Origin: Mycolicibacterium aubagnense
Lineage (GTDB): Bacteria > Actinomycetota > Actinomycetes > Mycobacteriales > Mycobacteriaceae
DNA: 64,000 nt
NCBI RefSeq assembly: GCF_010730955.1
Contig: NZ_AP022577.1
Coordinates: forward strand, 496,001 to 560,000
Reading direction: 5' to 3'
Made by a program: the position numbers and the translations under genes. Position 1 is the stretch's first letter. The number at the start of each line of letters is the position of its first letter. A model generated the notes under the pieces. The model made no database searches. It worked only from the letters and a program-made list of their open reading frames with translations, and was not told the DNA's origin. This document shows positions 8,904 to 17,733 of the stretch, one piece after another.

Positions 8904-9881
8904 TCAGCTGGCCCGCTCATCGGCCTGCAAGGCGCCGATGAAGATGTCGTCGAGTACGCGAGGCCGGCCAGCACGTAGAGCGGTGGCTCGGGAGGCGTGG
9001 TTGTGGCGGTCGATGGTTCCTATCAGTAGGTCCGCGGCGTCGGCAGCCCAACCGTGCGCCCACGCGCATTGGGTGGACGTGGCAAGGCGCTTTCCTGCAT
9101 GTCCCACGCTGATGACCTCCTCGTTGATTTCCTGGCCGGTGATCCAGCCGAGCGCACCGGGCGCCACCGCGAACACGCCCACTGTGTCGTCGCCGGTGCG
9201 GATGGCCCACATCTGTTCACGTTCGTGCCAATCCCGAAGGTCGTCGGGTTGGACGGCGGTGAGATTGTTCGACAGCACGGGATCTGTTTCGGCTACGTGG
9301 GCGTAGCGGTCGGCGACGAGGTGAAGGGCGTCTTCTGCGGCGCCGAATCGATCGAGGGTGATGCGGCCATCCGCGGGGGCCATGTCGTGGCATCGAGCGA
9401 GGTGAATGCTCTTGTCGAGGATGACATCCGGCCGATTGGCCAGCAGGTGGGGCGTGGTCCGCATCCGCAGGAAGCGGATGTTGAAGTTTGACCATTCGGC
9501 GACAACGCAGCCGGTGAGGGCGTCGATGTCGTCGAAGCTATGGGCGAGGACGTCGACAAAGGGGCGCGCGGTGTTGCGAGAGTAGAACCTGATTCCACCC
9601 AGCAGGTCACCGCGTGCCGTGCGAACGTGCCGATGGGCGTAGTCCAGCGACGCGACGCCCGGCAGTGCAAGGTGATCGGAGAAGGTGCGCGCGAACTCGA
9701 TGTCCCCTACCAGTTCCGCTTGCTCGTTCAGCCAGCGATCGACTTTGCTTGCGCCTGACGAGCCAAACAACCGGCCCGCCACCGCGAGTTCACCAGCCAA
9801 AGACGGCCATTTCCCGCTAACCCCCACCGCTACAGCATCGGCGTCATATCCGGATGCAACAACCGATTTCTTGGAACGCAA
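8904..9881 (-). CDS. Uncharacterised protein with GNAT-like C-terminal half
   Basis: A 325-aa protein without a confidently recognised family. The C-terminal third contains DTVGVFAVAPGALGWITGQEINEEVIS, a hydrophobic strand, then GHAGKRLATSTQCAWAH and IDRHNHASRATALRAGRP. The last resembles the motif of GNAT enzymes in which an Asn- or His-containing loop precedes ALR.GR. The N-terminal half is acidic and mixed. No signal peptide or membrane helix is visible. It lies upstream of the GNAT/kinase pair on the same strand with 42 bp between, so co-transcription is plausible. Confidence 0.6.
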   Translation of the reverse strand: MRSKKSVVASGYDADAVAVGVSGKWPSLAGELAVAGRLFGSSGASKVDRWLNEQAELVGDIEFARTFSDHLALPGVASLDYAHRHVRTARGDLLGGIRFYSRNTARPFVDVLAHSFDDIDALTGCVVAEWSNFNIRFLRMRTTPHLLANRPDVILDKSIHLARCHDMAPADGRITLDRFGAAEDALHLVADRYAHVAETDPVLSNNLTAVQPDDLRDWHEREQMWAIRTGDDTVGVFAVAPGALGWITGQEINEEVISVGHAGKRLATSTQCAWAHGWAADAADLLIGTIDRHNHASRATALRAGRPRVLDDIFIGALQADERAS

Positions 9882-10216
9882 CCGCCATCATCGGACTCGC
9901 TGGTCTCGTTGCCAAACAAATCAGGACACCCGGTTACGCGCCTCTCCCCCGCCGTCAAAGCGCAGCTCGGGGTGTGTCCTATCCCGTCCCGAATCTTCGG
10001 CACACCGCGGCGCTGTCAGGCGAGCCGGCCCGCATCAGATGGGAGTCGCCATTGGCCTCAGCAAAACTGGTCCGCCCACTAGAACGAGACTCTGCGCACC
10101 ATCTACAGAAATCCGGCGGAATCGAATACGGACCAGTCGTTCATTTGCGGTCAGCAATTAGCGAAAATTCGGAAGACTTGACCGGCGAATTGTCGCTGAA
10201 TGATTTCCTTGCGTCA
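9882..10216. other. Intergenic region, no gene seen
   Basis: About 335 bp between two minus-strand genes. It contains dispersed repeat member 3 (10106-10138). Open frames here have no family resemblance. Confidence 0.45.
10106..10138 (+). repeat. Short dispersed repeat, member 3
   Basis: AGAAATCCGGCGGAATCGA followed by ATACGGACCAGT. It matches the GGCGGAATC, AATA-GG and CCAGT blocks of member 1 with a short internal gap. It is the most divergent of the three. Confidence 0.3.
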
Positions 10217-10534
10217 TCATCTATTGCACATGAGATCGACATACGCAGTCTTGTACCGAACGAGATTGCCCACGTTTCCAGTCGGGCCCCGCTGCACCCA
10301 GGAATGTTTGACGGCAGTGCCCTGCCGCACCGCGATCACCGTACATTGCTCGATGGGTGCGTTCCCGATCTTGTTGAGTATCGGGCGAACTCCCCGGGCT
10401 TCGAGGTCGCTGATCGTCTCCTGCGCCGATGCCTGCACCTCGGATGCAGCCAGTGCCGGCACCGCCGAACGCCCGCTTAACATCATCGCTACGGATGCAA
10501 CCACAATGCTCTTGGCAATCCCGCTGCTCAACAA
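10217..10534 (-). CDS. Small secreted mycobacterial protein
   Basis: A protein of about 105 aa with an N-terminal signal peptide (IVVASVAMML...VPALAAS) followed by a short domain: ASAQETISDLEARGVRP, INKIGNAPIEQCTVIAVRQG, and a final Cys. Two Cys are well placed for a disulphide. This layout is common among small exported proteins of mycobacteria, whose function is unknown. The frame opens at a TTG at 10558, but an AAAGGA ribosome site favours the TTG at 10534. The start region is overlapped by a large palindromic structure, which may control it. Confidence 0.65.
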   Translation of the reverse strand: MLSSGIAKSIVVASVAMMLSGRSAVPALAASEVQASAQETISDLEARGVRPILNKIGNAPIEQCTVIAVRQGTAVKHSWVQRGPTGNVGNLVRYKTAYVDLMCNR

Positions 10535-10549
10535 TTCAATATCCTTTCC

Positions 10550-10609
10550 CGCGTTCAATCTTGCCTATCAATGCAATCTAAAAGCCAATTCTAGCTAGAA
10601 TTGAACGCG
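10550..10609 (-). promoter_or_regulatory. Nested palindromic structure before the secreted-protein gene
   Basis: A perfect 18-bp palindrome CAATTCTAGCTAGAATTG at 10586-10603 lies inside a second perfect inverted repeat: CGCGTTCAAT at 10550-10559 and ATTGAACGCG at 10600-10609. The local DNA is AT-rich against a high-GC background. It could be an operator for a dimeric repressor and, in RNA, a hairpin masking the ribosome site. Confidence 0.6.
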
Positions 10610-10796
10610 AGTCGACATACTCATAGCTGACGCATAATGACCTCCAGGTCGATTTCATAATCGATTCATATCTATTTCAGACATTGCCAGGTCAAAGGAT
10701 CTAACCCGAGCCGTTGGACTTGAGAAAACATGCCGTGACGTCTCACGCCGCGAGGCCGCGCAGAAGGGCTCGACTGTCGTCGCTCGGCTTGGTAGC

Positions 10797-11924
10797 TCAC
10801 TTCTGGGGGCGTGGGGCCTCGAGCGCCAAGGCGACTTGGGCCAGCCAGAAGTTGTCGGTCAGAGGCCGTCCGGTCAGTTCGGTGAATCGACGCAGCCGGT
10901 AGTTGACGGTGTTGCGATGGCAATGCAGTTCTACGGCTGTAGCTGATACGGATTGGCCGAGTCGTAACCAGGTGCGGACAGTGGTGAGTAGCGGTTCGGC
11001 TCTGTCGGATGGCAGCTCGAGCACCGGCCCCAGGGTGGCCGCCACAACGGCGGCGGCGGCATCAGGCGCGCTGGCCAGCAGCACGGGCAACACATCGCGG
11101 TTGTAGCGGGTGACCGGCCTGTCGGTCGCGGATGCTGCCATGGCGACTTGTGCCTGGGCGCGGGATTTCGAACAGTCGGTGACGGCGGTGAAGGGACTGC
11201 TGAGACCGATCAACACCGGTACGTCTGAACAGATGCTGCCGGCAATGCGGTCCAGCGCGTCGGTGTGGTTCCGACGCATCAGCACGATTCCGATTTGTGA
11301 ACTCGGAGTCAGGCGGAACCATGCGTCCTGTACAGCGGCATGCGACGAGATCATCGTCTCGATGTCCGGAGGCGCGTCCCCGATCGATGTGTCCTCGGCG
11401 CCGGTGGCCGCGATGACCGTCAGATGTCCTGTTCGCGGAAGTCCGAGGGCGGCGACGGCGTCCCAGAACGCTGCTCCGATGCTGGAGTCGTTGAACAGAA
11501 TCGTATCCAGCAGCGCGGCGCGCACTTGTTCGTTGCGCCGCGCGTCACGGATCTCGATCTCCCGGAAAACTGCATGCGCGCGAAGCGAATTGGTGTTCAT
11601 CCAGGCAAAGATGGACGGTGTTGCCGCTATCAGCGCTTCCTTTTCGATCTGGTCTGTGTTCGCCAAAGATGCGAGTTCGTCCCAGATGGTGGCCGCGCCA
11701 AGCCTGTAGGCGTGCAGCAAGCTGGAAAGTGTCAGGCCCTGACCGGCGCGGTGACGAATTGCGGAATCGAAACTCCGATCGCCGGGTTCGCCGCCGAGGT
11801 CGATCCAGTCCAGCATCTCGTCGAGGTACGCGGCGATATTGTCCTGAACAGTGTTGCCTTCATCGTCACGGCCAAGGACGTAGTCAGACACTTCGCCGCG
11901 CAGCACACTGAAGACTTTGATCAC
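10797..11924 (-). CDS. PucR/CdaR-family transcriptional regulator
   Basis: A regulator of about 375 aa with the PucR C-terminal helix-turn-helix: LLTTVRTWLRLGQSVSATAVELH, then CHRNTVNYRLRRFTELTGRPL. The central region has the GGDEF-like fold common in this family, and the N-terminal part (RQSFDSAIRHRAGQG..., LLHAYRLGAATIWDEL) resembles the RsbT co-antagonist-like sensor. Such proteins respond to small metabolites. The GTG at 11924 is chosen because GGAGG precedes it by 6 bases; the frame extends to 12113 but would run into the divergent hydrolase gene. Divergent from the benzoylformate decarboxylase operon, it is its likely regulator. Confidence 0.85.
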   Translation of the reverse strand: MIKVFSVLRGEVSDYVLGRDDEGNTVQDNIAAYLDEMLDWIDLGGEPGDRSFDSAIRHRAGQGLTLSSLLHAYRLGAATIWDELASLANTDQIEKEALIAATPSIFAWMNTNSLRAHAVFREIEIRDARRNEQVRAALLDTILFNDSSIGAAFWDAVAALGLPRTGHLTVIAATGAEDTSIGDAPPDIETMISSHAAVQDAWFRLTPSSQIGIVLMRRNHTDALDRIAGSICSDVPVLIGLSSPFTAVTDCSKSRAQAQVAMAASATDRPVTRYNRDVLPVLLASAPDAAAAVVAATLGPVLELPSDRAEPLLTTVRTWLRLGQSVSATAVELHCHRNTVNYRLRRFTELTGRPLTDNFWLAQVALALEAPRPQK

Positions 11925-12094
11925 GATCGCCTCCGACTGTTCGCGGACGCGATTGGTCAAAACTGTCCGTGGTTGTATTCGTCGCTGCGGCACGCACCGG
12001 ATCGTAAAACGCCGCGCAGCATTGTGCTCTGGCACAAGGTTTCGAAGGGTGCTTTTAGGCTGCAGTTCATTGTCGGCGCCCGCCTCGATTCCGC
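11925..12094. promoter_or_regulatory. Divergent promoter region of pucR-like gene and keto-acid operon
   Basis: A 170-bp spacer between divergent genes. It must carry both promoters and probably the PucR-type binding site. No strong dyad was found by eye. Confidence 0.4.
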
Positions 12095-12934
12095 ATGCTG
12101 GCTGCCATGGCATCCGGTTCTGCGCAGACGATCGTTCTCATTCATGGGCTGTGGATGACGCCGTTGGCTTGGGAGGACTGGGTGGCGCGTTACCGCGCCC
12201 GCGGTTATGACGTGATGACGCCTGGCTACCCCGGTGTTGCTCCCGGCCCGGCCGGCGTCGCAGCGTTGCGGGAAGACCCGACACCGCTAGCTGAACTCGG
12301 GGTGCGGGAGGTATTCGATCACTTTGCCGAGCTCATCGACGAACTTACCGAACCGCCGATTTTGATGGGCCACTCATTCGGCGGCACGTTCGTGCAACTG
12401 TTGCTCGACGCCGGTTACGGACAAGCCGGGGTGTCCATCGACGGTGCCGCCGTCAAAGGCATTAAGGCGCTGCCGTTTTCAGAAATCCGGGCCACGTTCC
12501 CGGTACTGAAAAATCCCGCCAATGTGCACCGTGCGGTGCCCATCACGGCCGCAGAATTTCACTATGCGTTCACCAACACGCTCGGCGAATCTGAATCTAT
12601 GATCGCCTATGACCGTTACGCCGTCCCCGTGCCGGGGCGGATCCTTTTCCAGGGCGGCCTGGCCAACTTCACGCACAACGCTGCCACCACATACAACTTC
12701 GCCAACGACGATCGTGCGCCGCTGCTGTTCATTGCCGGCGGCCGCGACCACATCCTCCCGCCTGCGGTGCAGCACGAGAACTACACGAAAAACGCCAAAC
12801 ACTCGTCTGCGATCACCGCCTACAAGCTGTTCCCCCAGCGAGACCACTTCACCTGCGGCGCACCGGGATGGGAAGAAGTCGCCGACTTCGCCTTGAACTG
12901 GGCGCTGAACCCCGTGCGCGGGGAACTCGACTGA
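12095..12934 (+). CDS. Alpha/beta-fold hydrolase
   Basis: A 279-aa alpha/beta hydrolase. IVLIHGLWMTPLAWEDWV holds the oxyanion HG motif, MGHSFGGTFVQLLLD carries the nucleophile Ser in GHSFGG near residue 96, LLFIAGGRDHILPP supplies the acid, and FPQRDHFTCGAPGWEEVADF the catalytic His (RDHF). First gene of the operon with benzoylformate decarboxylase (36 bp gap) and the flavoprotein fusion. It may release a 2-hydroxy or 2-keto acid from an ester. An alternative ATG at 12107 gives a near-identical protein. Confidence 0.85.
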   Translation: MLAAMASGSAQTIVLIHGLWMTPLAWEDWVARYRARGYDVMTPGYPGVAPGPAGVAALREDPTPLAELGVREVFDHFAELIDELTEPPILMGHSFGGTFVQLLLDAGYGQAGVSIDGAAVKGIKALPFSEIRATFPVLKNPANVHRAVPITAAEFHYAFTNTLGESESMIAYDRYAVPVPGRILFQGGLANFTHNAATTYNFANDDRAPLLFIAGGRDHILPPAVQHENYTKNAKHSSAITAYKLFPQRDHFTCGAPGWEEVADFALNWALNPVRGELD

Positions 12935-12969
12935 CCCTTTGTAATTTCTCACGAAAGCAATGACTACCA

Positions 12970-14583
12970 GTGACCACAGTGCGCGACGCCATCCTCGACC
13001 TGTTCCGCTCCCACGATCTGACCACCTGGTTCGGCAACCCCGGCTCGTCTGAATTGGCTCTGCTACAAGACTTTCCCGACGACTTCCGATACTTCCTCGG
13101 CCTTCAGGAAATGATTCCGGTCGGGATGGCCGACGCCTATGCGCAAGTCACACGGCGTCCCGCCGTGGTCAACCTGCACACCGCCCCCGGAATGGGTAAC
13201 GCGCAAGGCCAGATCTACAACGCCTACGTCAACAAGACGCCCCTGATCATCACCGCGGGGAACCAACGCCGCAACATGCAGAACCAGTACTGTCTGCTGA
13301 CCAACCACGAACCCACCACGGTGCCCAAACCATTCATCAAATGGGCGGCCGAGCCCGCCATCGCCAGTGAAGCCCCGGCAGTGCTGGCCCGCGCGATTCA
13401 CCTTGCCACCACGCCGCCGATGGGACCAGTTTTCGTCTCGCTCCCGATGGACGACATGCCGGTCGAACTGACCGACGATCAAGTCGCCGATATCAAGGTC
13501 GTGCGCGAGCGCACCGTAACCCACGCGACGGGTTTCCCAACCGAGTTGGCCGAACAGATCGGCGCACGGTTGGACGCCGCCACATCACCGGTGATCGTCG
13601 TCGGCGGTGATATCGACCGCTACGACGCGTACGAGGCGGTGATCGCACTGGCAGAACGCACCGAATCTCCCGTGTTCACCGCACCATTGACCGGCTGGAG
13701 CGGATTCCCGGAGAATCATCGGCTCTATCACGGCGCGCTGCCGCCGGGCGCGGGCTGGATCTCGCAGATTCTCGCCGGGCACGACCTGATCCTCGCGATC
13801 GGGACCTCGGTGTTCCGCTACTACCCCCAGGTGCCGGGGCCGTACCTGCCCGAGGGCGCAAGCTTGATCCACATCACCAACGATCCGGACGAGGCCGCCC
13901 GCGCGCCCATCGGGGATGCGATCGTCGCCGACGTCCGTACAGCCGCCCAGGCGCTGGCAACGACGGTGAAACCAACCCAGCGCCCCGCCCCCACGCCGCG
14001 CGCGGCGGGCCCCGAACACGTGTCGGCACAGGTACCGCTGAAGCCCGAGTCGCTGTGGGCGGCCGTCGGTCACGCCGCGCCCGATGACACGCTCTGGGTC
14101 AGCGAAGCCGGCAGTAACGAGATCCCCATGACCGCAAGCATCCGCCCGGGAAATCCGCTATCGCATCTATCCGCCGCCGGCGGCGGACTCGGCTGGGGCC
14201 TACCCGCATCGGTGGGCGCCCAAATCGCGGCACCGGATCGACCCGTGGTCGCGCTCATGGGCGACGGCTCCATGCACTACGCGATCACCGCGTTGTGGAG
14301 TGCGGCGCGCTACCAGATCCCGGTCACGGTCGTCGTGGCTTCCAATGCCGAGTACGGCGTGGTCAAAGAATTCGGCGTCTGGGAAAAGACCCCGAACGTC
14401 CCCGGCCTCGACATTCCCGGCCTCGACATCGTAGGAACCGCAGCCAGCTACGGCGTCGACGCCCACGAAGCCCACAGCTCCGACGAGGTATTCGAGTTGG
14501 TGAAGGCGGGCATCGCTGACCGCGACCGACCGACCCTGATCAACGCGCGCACCTTACCCGTCTCGGGCGGATTCGGCAGCTAG
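12970..14583 (+). CDS. mdlC: Benzoylformate decarboxylase (ThDP-dependent)
   Basis: A 537-aa thiamine-diphosphate enzyme expected to decarboxylate benzoylformate (phenylglyoxylate) to benzaldehyde. The active-site residues of the Pseudomonas enzyme are in register: Ser26 in GNPGSSE, Glu47 in GLQEM and His70 in VNLHTAPG. The C-terminal ThDP motif is ALMGDGSMHYAITALW with VVASNAEYGVVKEFG. It starts at a GTG 36 bp after the hydrolase stop. The next gene begins 10 bp on, and TAGGAGG makes the stop part of its ribosome site. Other 2-keto-acid decarboxylases of the same fold are possible, but the residue match favours this call. Confidence 0.85.
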   Translation: MTTVRDAILDLFRSHDLTTWFGNPGSSELALLQDFPDDFRYFLGLQEMIPVGMADAYAQVTRRPAVVNLHTAPGMGNAQGQIYNAYVNKTPLIITAGNQRRNMQNQYCLLTNHEPTTVPKPFIKWAAEPAIASEAPAVLARAIHLATTPPMGPVFVSLPMDDMPVELTDDQVADIKVVRERTVTHATGFPTELAEQIGARLDAATSPVIVVGGDIDRYDAYEAVIALAERTESPVFTAPLTGWSGFPENHRLYHGALPPGAGWISQILAGHDLILAIGTSVFRYYPQVPGPYLPEGASLIHITNDPDEAARAPIGDAIVADVRTAAQALATTVKPTQRPAPTPRAAGPEHVSAQVPLKPESLWAAVGHAAPDDTLWVSEAGSNEIPMTASIRPGNPLSHLSAAGGGLGWGLPASVGAQIAAPDRPVVALMGDGSMHYAITALWSAARYQIPVTVVVASNAEYGVVKEFGVWEKTPNVPGLDIPGLDIVGTAASYGVDAHEAHSSDEVFELVKAGIADRDRPTLINARTLPVSGGFGS

Positions 14584-14593
14584 GAGGACTGCG

Positions 14594-16423
14594 GTGGATG
14601 AAACGATCGTATCGGCGTTCGCCGCGGCGTTAGGTGGCCGCGACGCGGTGGCCACCGACGCCGCTACCCTGGCCGAAAACGGTAGGGATTATTGGGGTTT
14701 CGGTCAACAGCCCGGCCTGGTACTGCGCCCGCGCACCCGCGAAGAGGTCGTCGCGATCGTGAAAGTTGCTGCTGAACACAATGTCTCGTTGGTCACCCGC
14801 GGTGGCGCGTCGAACTGCAGCGCCGGGGTCATGGCCGGTTCGGACCGCGTGGTGATCGACATGACGAGGATGAACCAGGTTCTCGACATCGACCCGGCAG
14901 CTCGGACCGCGCGAGTCCAGCCCGGCGTCATCAATTCCGATCTGCAGGAGCAGTTGGCGCCGCACAAGCTGGTGTTCTCACCGGACCCTGTCTCGGCCCA
15001 TCTGGCAACAGTCGGCGGCAATATCGTCGAAAACGCCGGTGGCCCACACGCTCTCAAATACGGCGTCACCTACAACCACGTGGTGGCCGTGGAAGCGGTT
15101 CTCGCCGACGGCGCGGTTCTCCAATTCCGGGCCGACGACGACGGCCCGGACCTGCTGGGCGTACTCATCGGGTCGGAGGGCACCCTGGCCATCCTCACCG
15201 AGGCCACCGTGGCATTGCGCCCAACCCCGCCGGTCACCCGCAGCCTGATGGGCAGCTTCAACACCGCCCGAAAGGCAGCTGAAACCATCGCCGCGATCAT
15301 TCAGACCGGTACCGTGCCTGCGGCCGTCGAATGGCTCGACCGCGTCGGTATCGCCGGACTGCAGCAGTTCACCGACACCGGCTATCCCGCCGACGCCGAT
15401 GCGATCGTGCTCATCGACGTCGACGGCACCGCCGACGAGGTCGACCGAGACGCCAAGATCGTGGAGGAAGTGTTGCGGCAACACGCCGTTGAGGTGCGCC
15501 GTGCCGATGACGACGACGCCCGCGCCAAGCTATGGTACGGACGTCTGCATGCCCCCGACGCTGTCGTGCGGAGCGGCAAGGGCTTTTTCATCGGAGACGT
15601 CACCGTTCCCCGGCAACACATCCCGGAGATGCAGCAGGCGATCCAGGATGCCGCCAAGCGGCACTCCGACGCACTGCTATTCATCGCCGTCACCGGCCAT
15701 GCCGGTGACGGCGATCTTCACCCGACCACGTTCTATGACAAGGACAACCCCAACGCAGCCGCCGCGCTGGAGGCTGCCAACAACGAAATCATAGAAGCGG
15801 CACTCAAATTGGGTGGCACCATCACCGGCGAACACGGCGTCGGTACCGAGAAGATCCAATTCATGACCAAACGCTTCACCCCGGTGGAGATCGCGGCCCA
15901 GCGCATCCTCAAGCAGGTCTTCGATCCCGCGCAGCGCCTCAATCCCGGCATCATGCTGCCCGACGTGTCGCCGGCGGAACCTGCGCTGCTCTCTTTCGAG
16001 ACCGCCGTGCGCGCCGCCCTCGACCGCCATCCGGGTTCGGCTGCGCAAGCCGACGGTGACGACACCAGCGTCGAGGTGAACACCGGAAACTTGAACTTGG
16101 TGGTCGGCGCCGCAGTCACCCTGGACGAACTATCGAAGAAACTCGACGAGGAAGGCGTGACATGCGCCGCCATCCCCACCGAGAAATCTGAACGTACCGT
16201 CGGCGAACTGATCGCCAATGCAGCGGGTGAGGAGCGCCTAGCGGTGCGTCACGGGCTGCTCGGCGTCGAGGTCGTCCTGCCCGACGGCGCCGCCGTGGCC
16301 CGCTTCGGCGGTCAGAACATGAAAGACGTCGCAGGCTACGACACCAAGCGCCTATTCATCGGCGGCCGCAATGCATTCGGCGCGATCACCAGCGCTGTCT
16401 TCAAGATTGCGGTCGCCCGGTGA
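14594..16423 (+). CDS. FAD-linked 2-hydroxy-acid oxidase, GlcD-GlcE-like fusion
   Basis: A 609-aa flavoprotein. Residues ~1-460 form a full GlcD/LDH-D-type oxidase: FAD-binding PCMH domain with VTRGGASNCSAGVMAG, HLATVGGNIVENAGGPHALKYG, IGSEGTLAILTEA, then the C-terminal lid with GHAGDGDLHP and ITGEHGVGTEKI. Residues ~480-609 resemble the first part of GlcE, ending in FGGQNMKDVAGYDTKRLFIGGRNAFG. It probably oxidises a 2-hydroxy acid such as D-mandelate to the keto acid used by the decarboxylase before it. Usual D-lactate or glycolate oxidase GlcD proteins lack the second part. GTG start with a strong AGGAGG. Confidence 0.8.
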   Translation: MDETIVSAFAAALGGRDAVATDAATLAENGRDYWGFGQQPGLVLRPRTREEVVAIVKVAAEHNVSLVTRGGASNCSAGVMAGSDRVVIDMTRMNQVLDIDPAARTARVQPGVINSDLQEQLAPHKLVFSPDPVSAHLATVGGNIVENAGGPHALKYGVTYNHVVAVEAVLADGAVLQFRADDDGPDLLGVLIGSEGTLAILTEATVALRPTPPVTRSLMGSFNTARKAAETIAAIIQTGTVPAAVEWLDRVGIAGLQQFTDTGYPADADAIVLIDVDGTADEVDRDAKIVEEVLRQHAVEVRRADDDDARAKLWYGRLHAPDAVVRSGKGFFIGDVTVPRQHIPEMQQAIQDAAKRHSDALLFIAVTGHAGDGDLHPTTFYDKDNPNAAAALEAANNEIIEAALKLGGTITGEHGVGTEKIQFMTKRFTPVEIAAQRILKQVFDPAQRLNPGIMLPDVSPAEPALLSFETAVRAALDRHPGSAAQADGDDTSVEVNTGNLNLVVGAAVTLDELSKKLDEEGVTCAAIPTEKSERTVGELIANAAGEERLAVRHGLLGVEVVLPDGAAVARFGGQNMKDVAGYDTKRLFIGGRNAFGAITSAVFKIAVAR

Positions 16424-16449
16424 CACCGCAATTGCGGTAGGACAGACCC

Positions 16450-17385
16450 GTGTCTTGGCAGATGCACGCCGTCGCTACCTATGGGCGCCTCGTGCGTCGC
16501 CCCCGCACCTATGCAACACCCCAGAGCGCGCGCGCCTACCTCAATCGACCCAAGAGCGCCGGCGAACCGTCCTCGCAACTGGCCACGTCCGATCGTTACC
16601 AGGTGACCCGCGACGCTATCGACGGGTTCGACTGCTACACAGTGCAATCCAGCAGCGGCGCGACCATCCCTGCCGACCGGTCATCGGTTGTCTACGTCCA
16701 CGGCGGTGCCTACGTCAACCAAATCGAGCGCGCGCACTGGAAACTCGTCTGCGCGATCGCCGACGCGACCCAGCGCCCTGTACATGTGCCCCTCTACGGG
16801 CTCGCGCCACAACACTGCGCCGAAGAAGCGGTCGACCTGCTGGGAACAGTGATGGGCCGAGCGGCACAACAAGGGCCTATGTATATCGCTGGCGACTCGT
16901 CCGGAGCGGGACTGGCCCTGGCAGCTACCCAAACGGTCATCGCCGCCGGAGCCACCCCGCCAGTTGGACTGACCCTGATCAGTCCCTGGCTCGACATCGC
17001 ACTGACCAATCCCGCCATCGCCACCATCGCCAAACGGGACCCGTGGCTCGCGGTTCCCGGGCTACGCGAGTGCGGCCGCGTGTGGGCCAGACACCTAGCG
17101 GACGACGACAGCCGAGTGAGCCCCATTCACGGTGAGCTGCATGACCTTCCACCAATCGACCTCTACGTCGGCGACCGCGACATCTTCGTTGCCGACTGCC
17201 GTCAACTACGCGACCGCATCGGCAACGACCGCATCACCTACCACGAGCACCCAGGCGCAATTCACGTCTACCCACTGCTACCGGTCCCCGAAGCCAAGCC
17301 CGCTCGACATACACTGCTCAGCCACATCCAAGCCACCGTCAATGCACCACGGCACGACGACGACCGTCGCCATCATCTCCAGTAA
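16450..17385 (+). CDS. Alpha/beta hydrolase, hormone-sensitive-lipase-like
   Basis: A 311-aa esterase. VVYVHGGAYVNQIERAHW holds the HGGA oxyanion motif near residue 83, YIAGDSSGAGLALAAT the nucleophile in GDSSG near 144, and the acid and His lie in LYVGDRDIFVADC and YHEHPGAIHVYPLL. No signal peptide. GTG start 27 bp after the flavoprotein gene, so it is the fourth gene of the operon; with the first gene it gives the unit two hydrolases of different subfamilies. Confidence 0.85.
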   Translation: MSWQMHAVATYGRLVRRPRTYATPQSARAYLNRPKSAGEPSSQLATSDRYQVTRDAIDGFDCYTVQSSSGATIPADRSSVVYVHGGAYVNQIERAHWKLVCAIADATQRPVHVPLYGLAPQHCAEEAVDLLGTVMGRAAQQGPMYIAGDSSGAGLALAATQTVIAAGATPPVGLTLISPWLDIALTNPAIATIAKRDPWLAVPGLRECGRVWARHLADDDSRVSPIHGELHDLPPIDLYVGDRDIFVADCRQLRDRIGNDRITYHEHPGAIHVYPLLPVPEAKPARHTLLSHIQATVNAPRHDDDRRHHLQ

Positions 17386-17394
17386 GAAACATTG

Positions 17395-17643
17395 ATGAGC
17401 CGCGCCGTCGCCTTCCCGCACGCCTCCACGGCCGAGAGTGTGCGCTTCACAACGCTGGTGGCGCTGCCCAACCTGGCCGAAGGCCTGTTCAGCCGCCGGC
17501 CCACAGTGACCGCCGCGCTCAACTGGGTCGGTGTCGACACCCCGCCAGTGCTAACCGAGCCGTGCCTATGGCGACTTCGGCCGCCGCGGGATGGACGGTC
17601 AGCATGGGCCCTTAGTCCTTGCACCCTGGCCAGTTGGCCCTAG
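17395..17643 (+). pseudogene. Possible cytochrome P450 N-terminal remnant
   Basis: Open from an ATG for 82 aa. VRFTTLVALPNLAEGLFSRRPTVTAA resembles the leader segment before the catalytic domain in some mycobacterial P450s. A change of frame near 17570 would continue as YGDFGRR...GPLVLAPWP, also P450-like. The gene then ends, with no haem motif nearby. I read it as a truncated relic, with low certainty; it could also be a chance frame. Confidence 0.25.
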
Positions 17644-17733
17644 CAACCGGTGCAGACCCGCGACACGATCAGCGGCAACGCAGGAAGGCACGGCCCTATA
17701 GCTGCCGAGCGTTACCACTCCGAGGAGACAACG

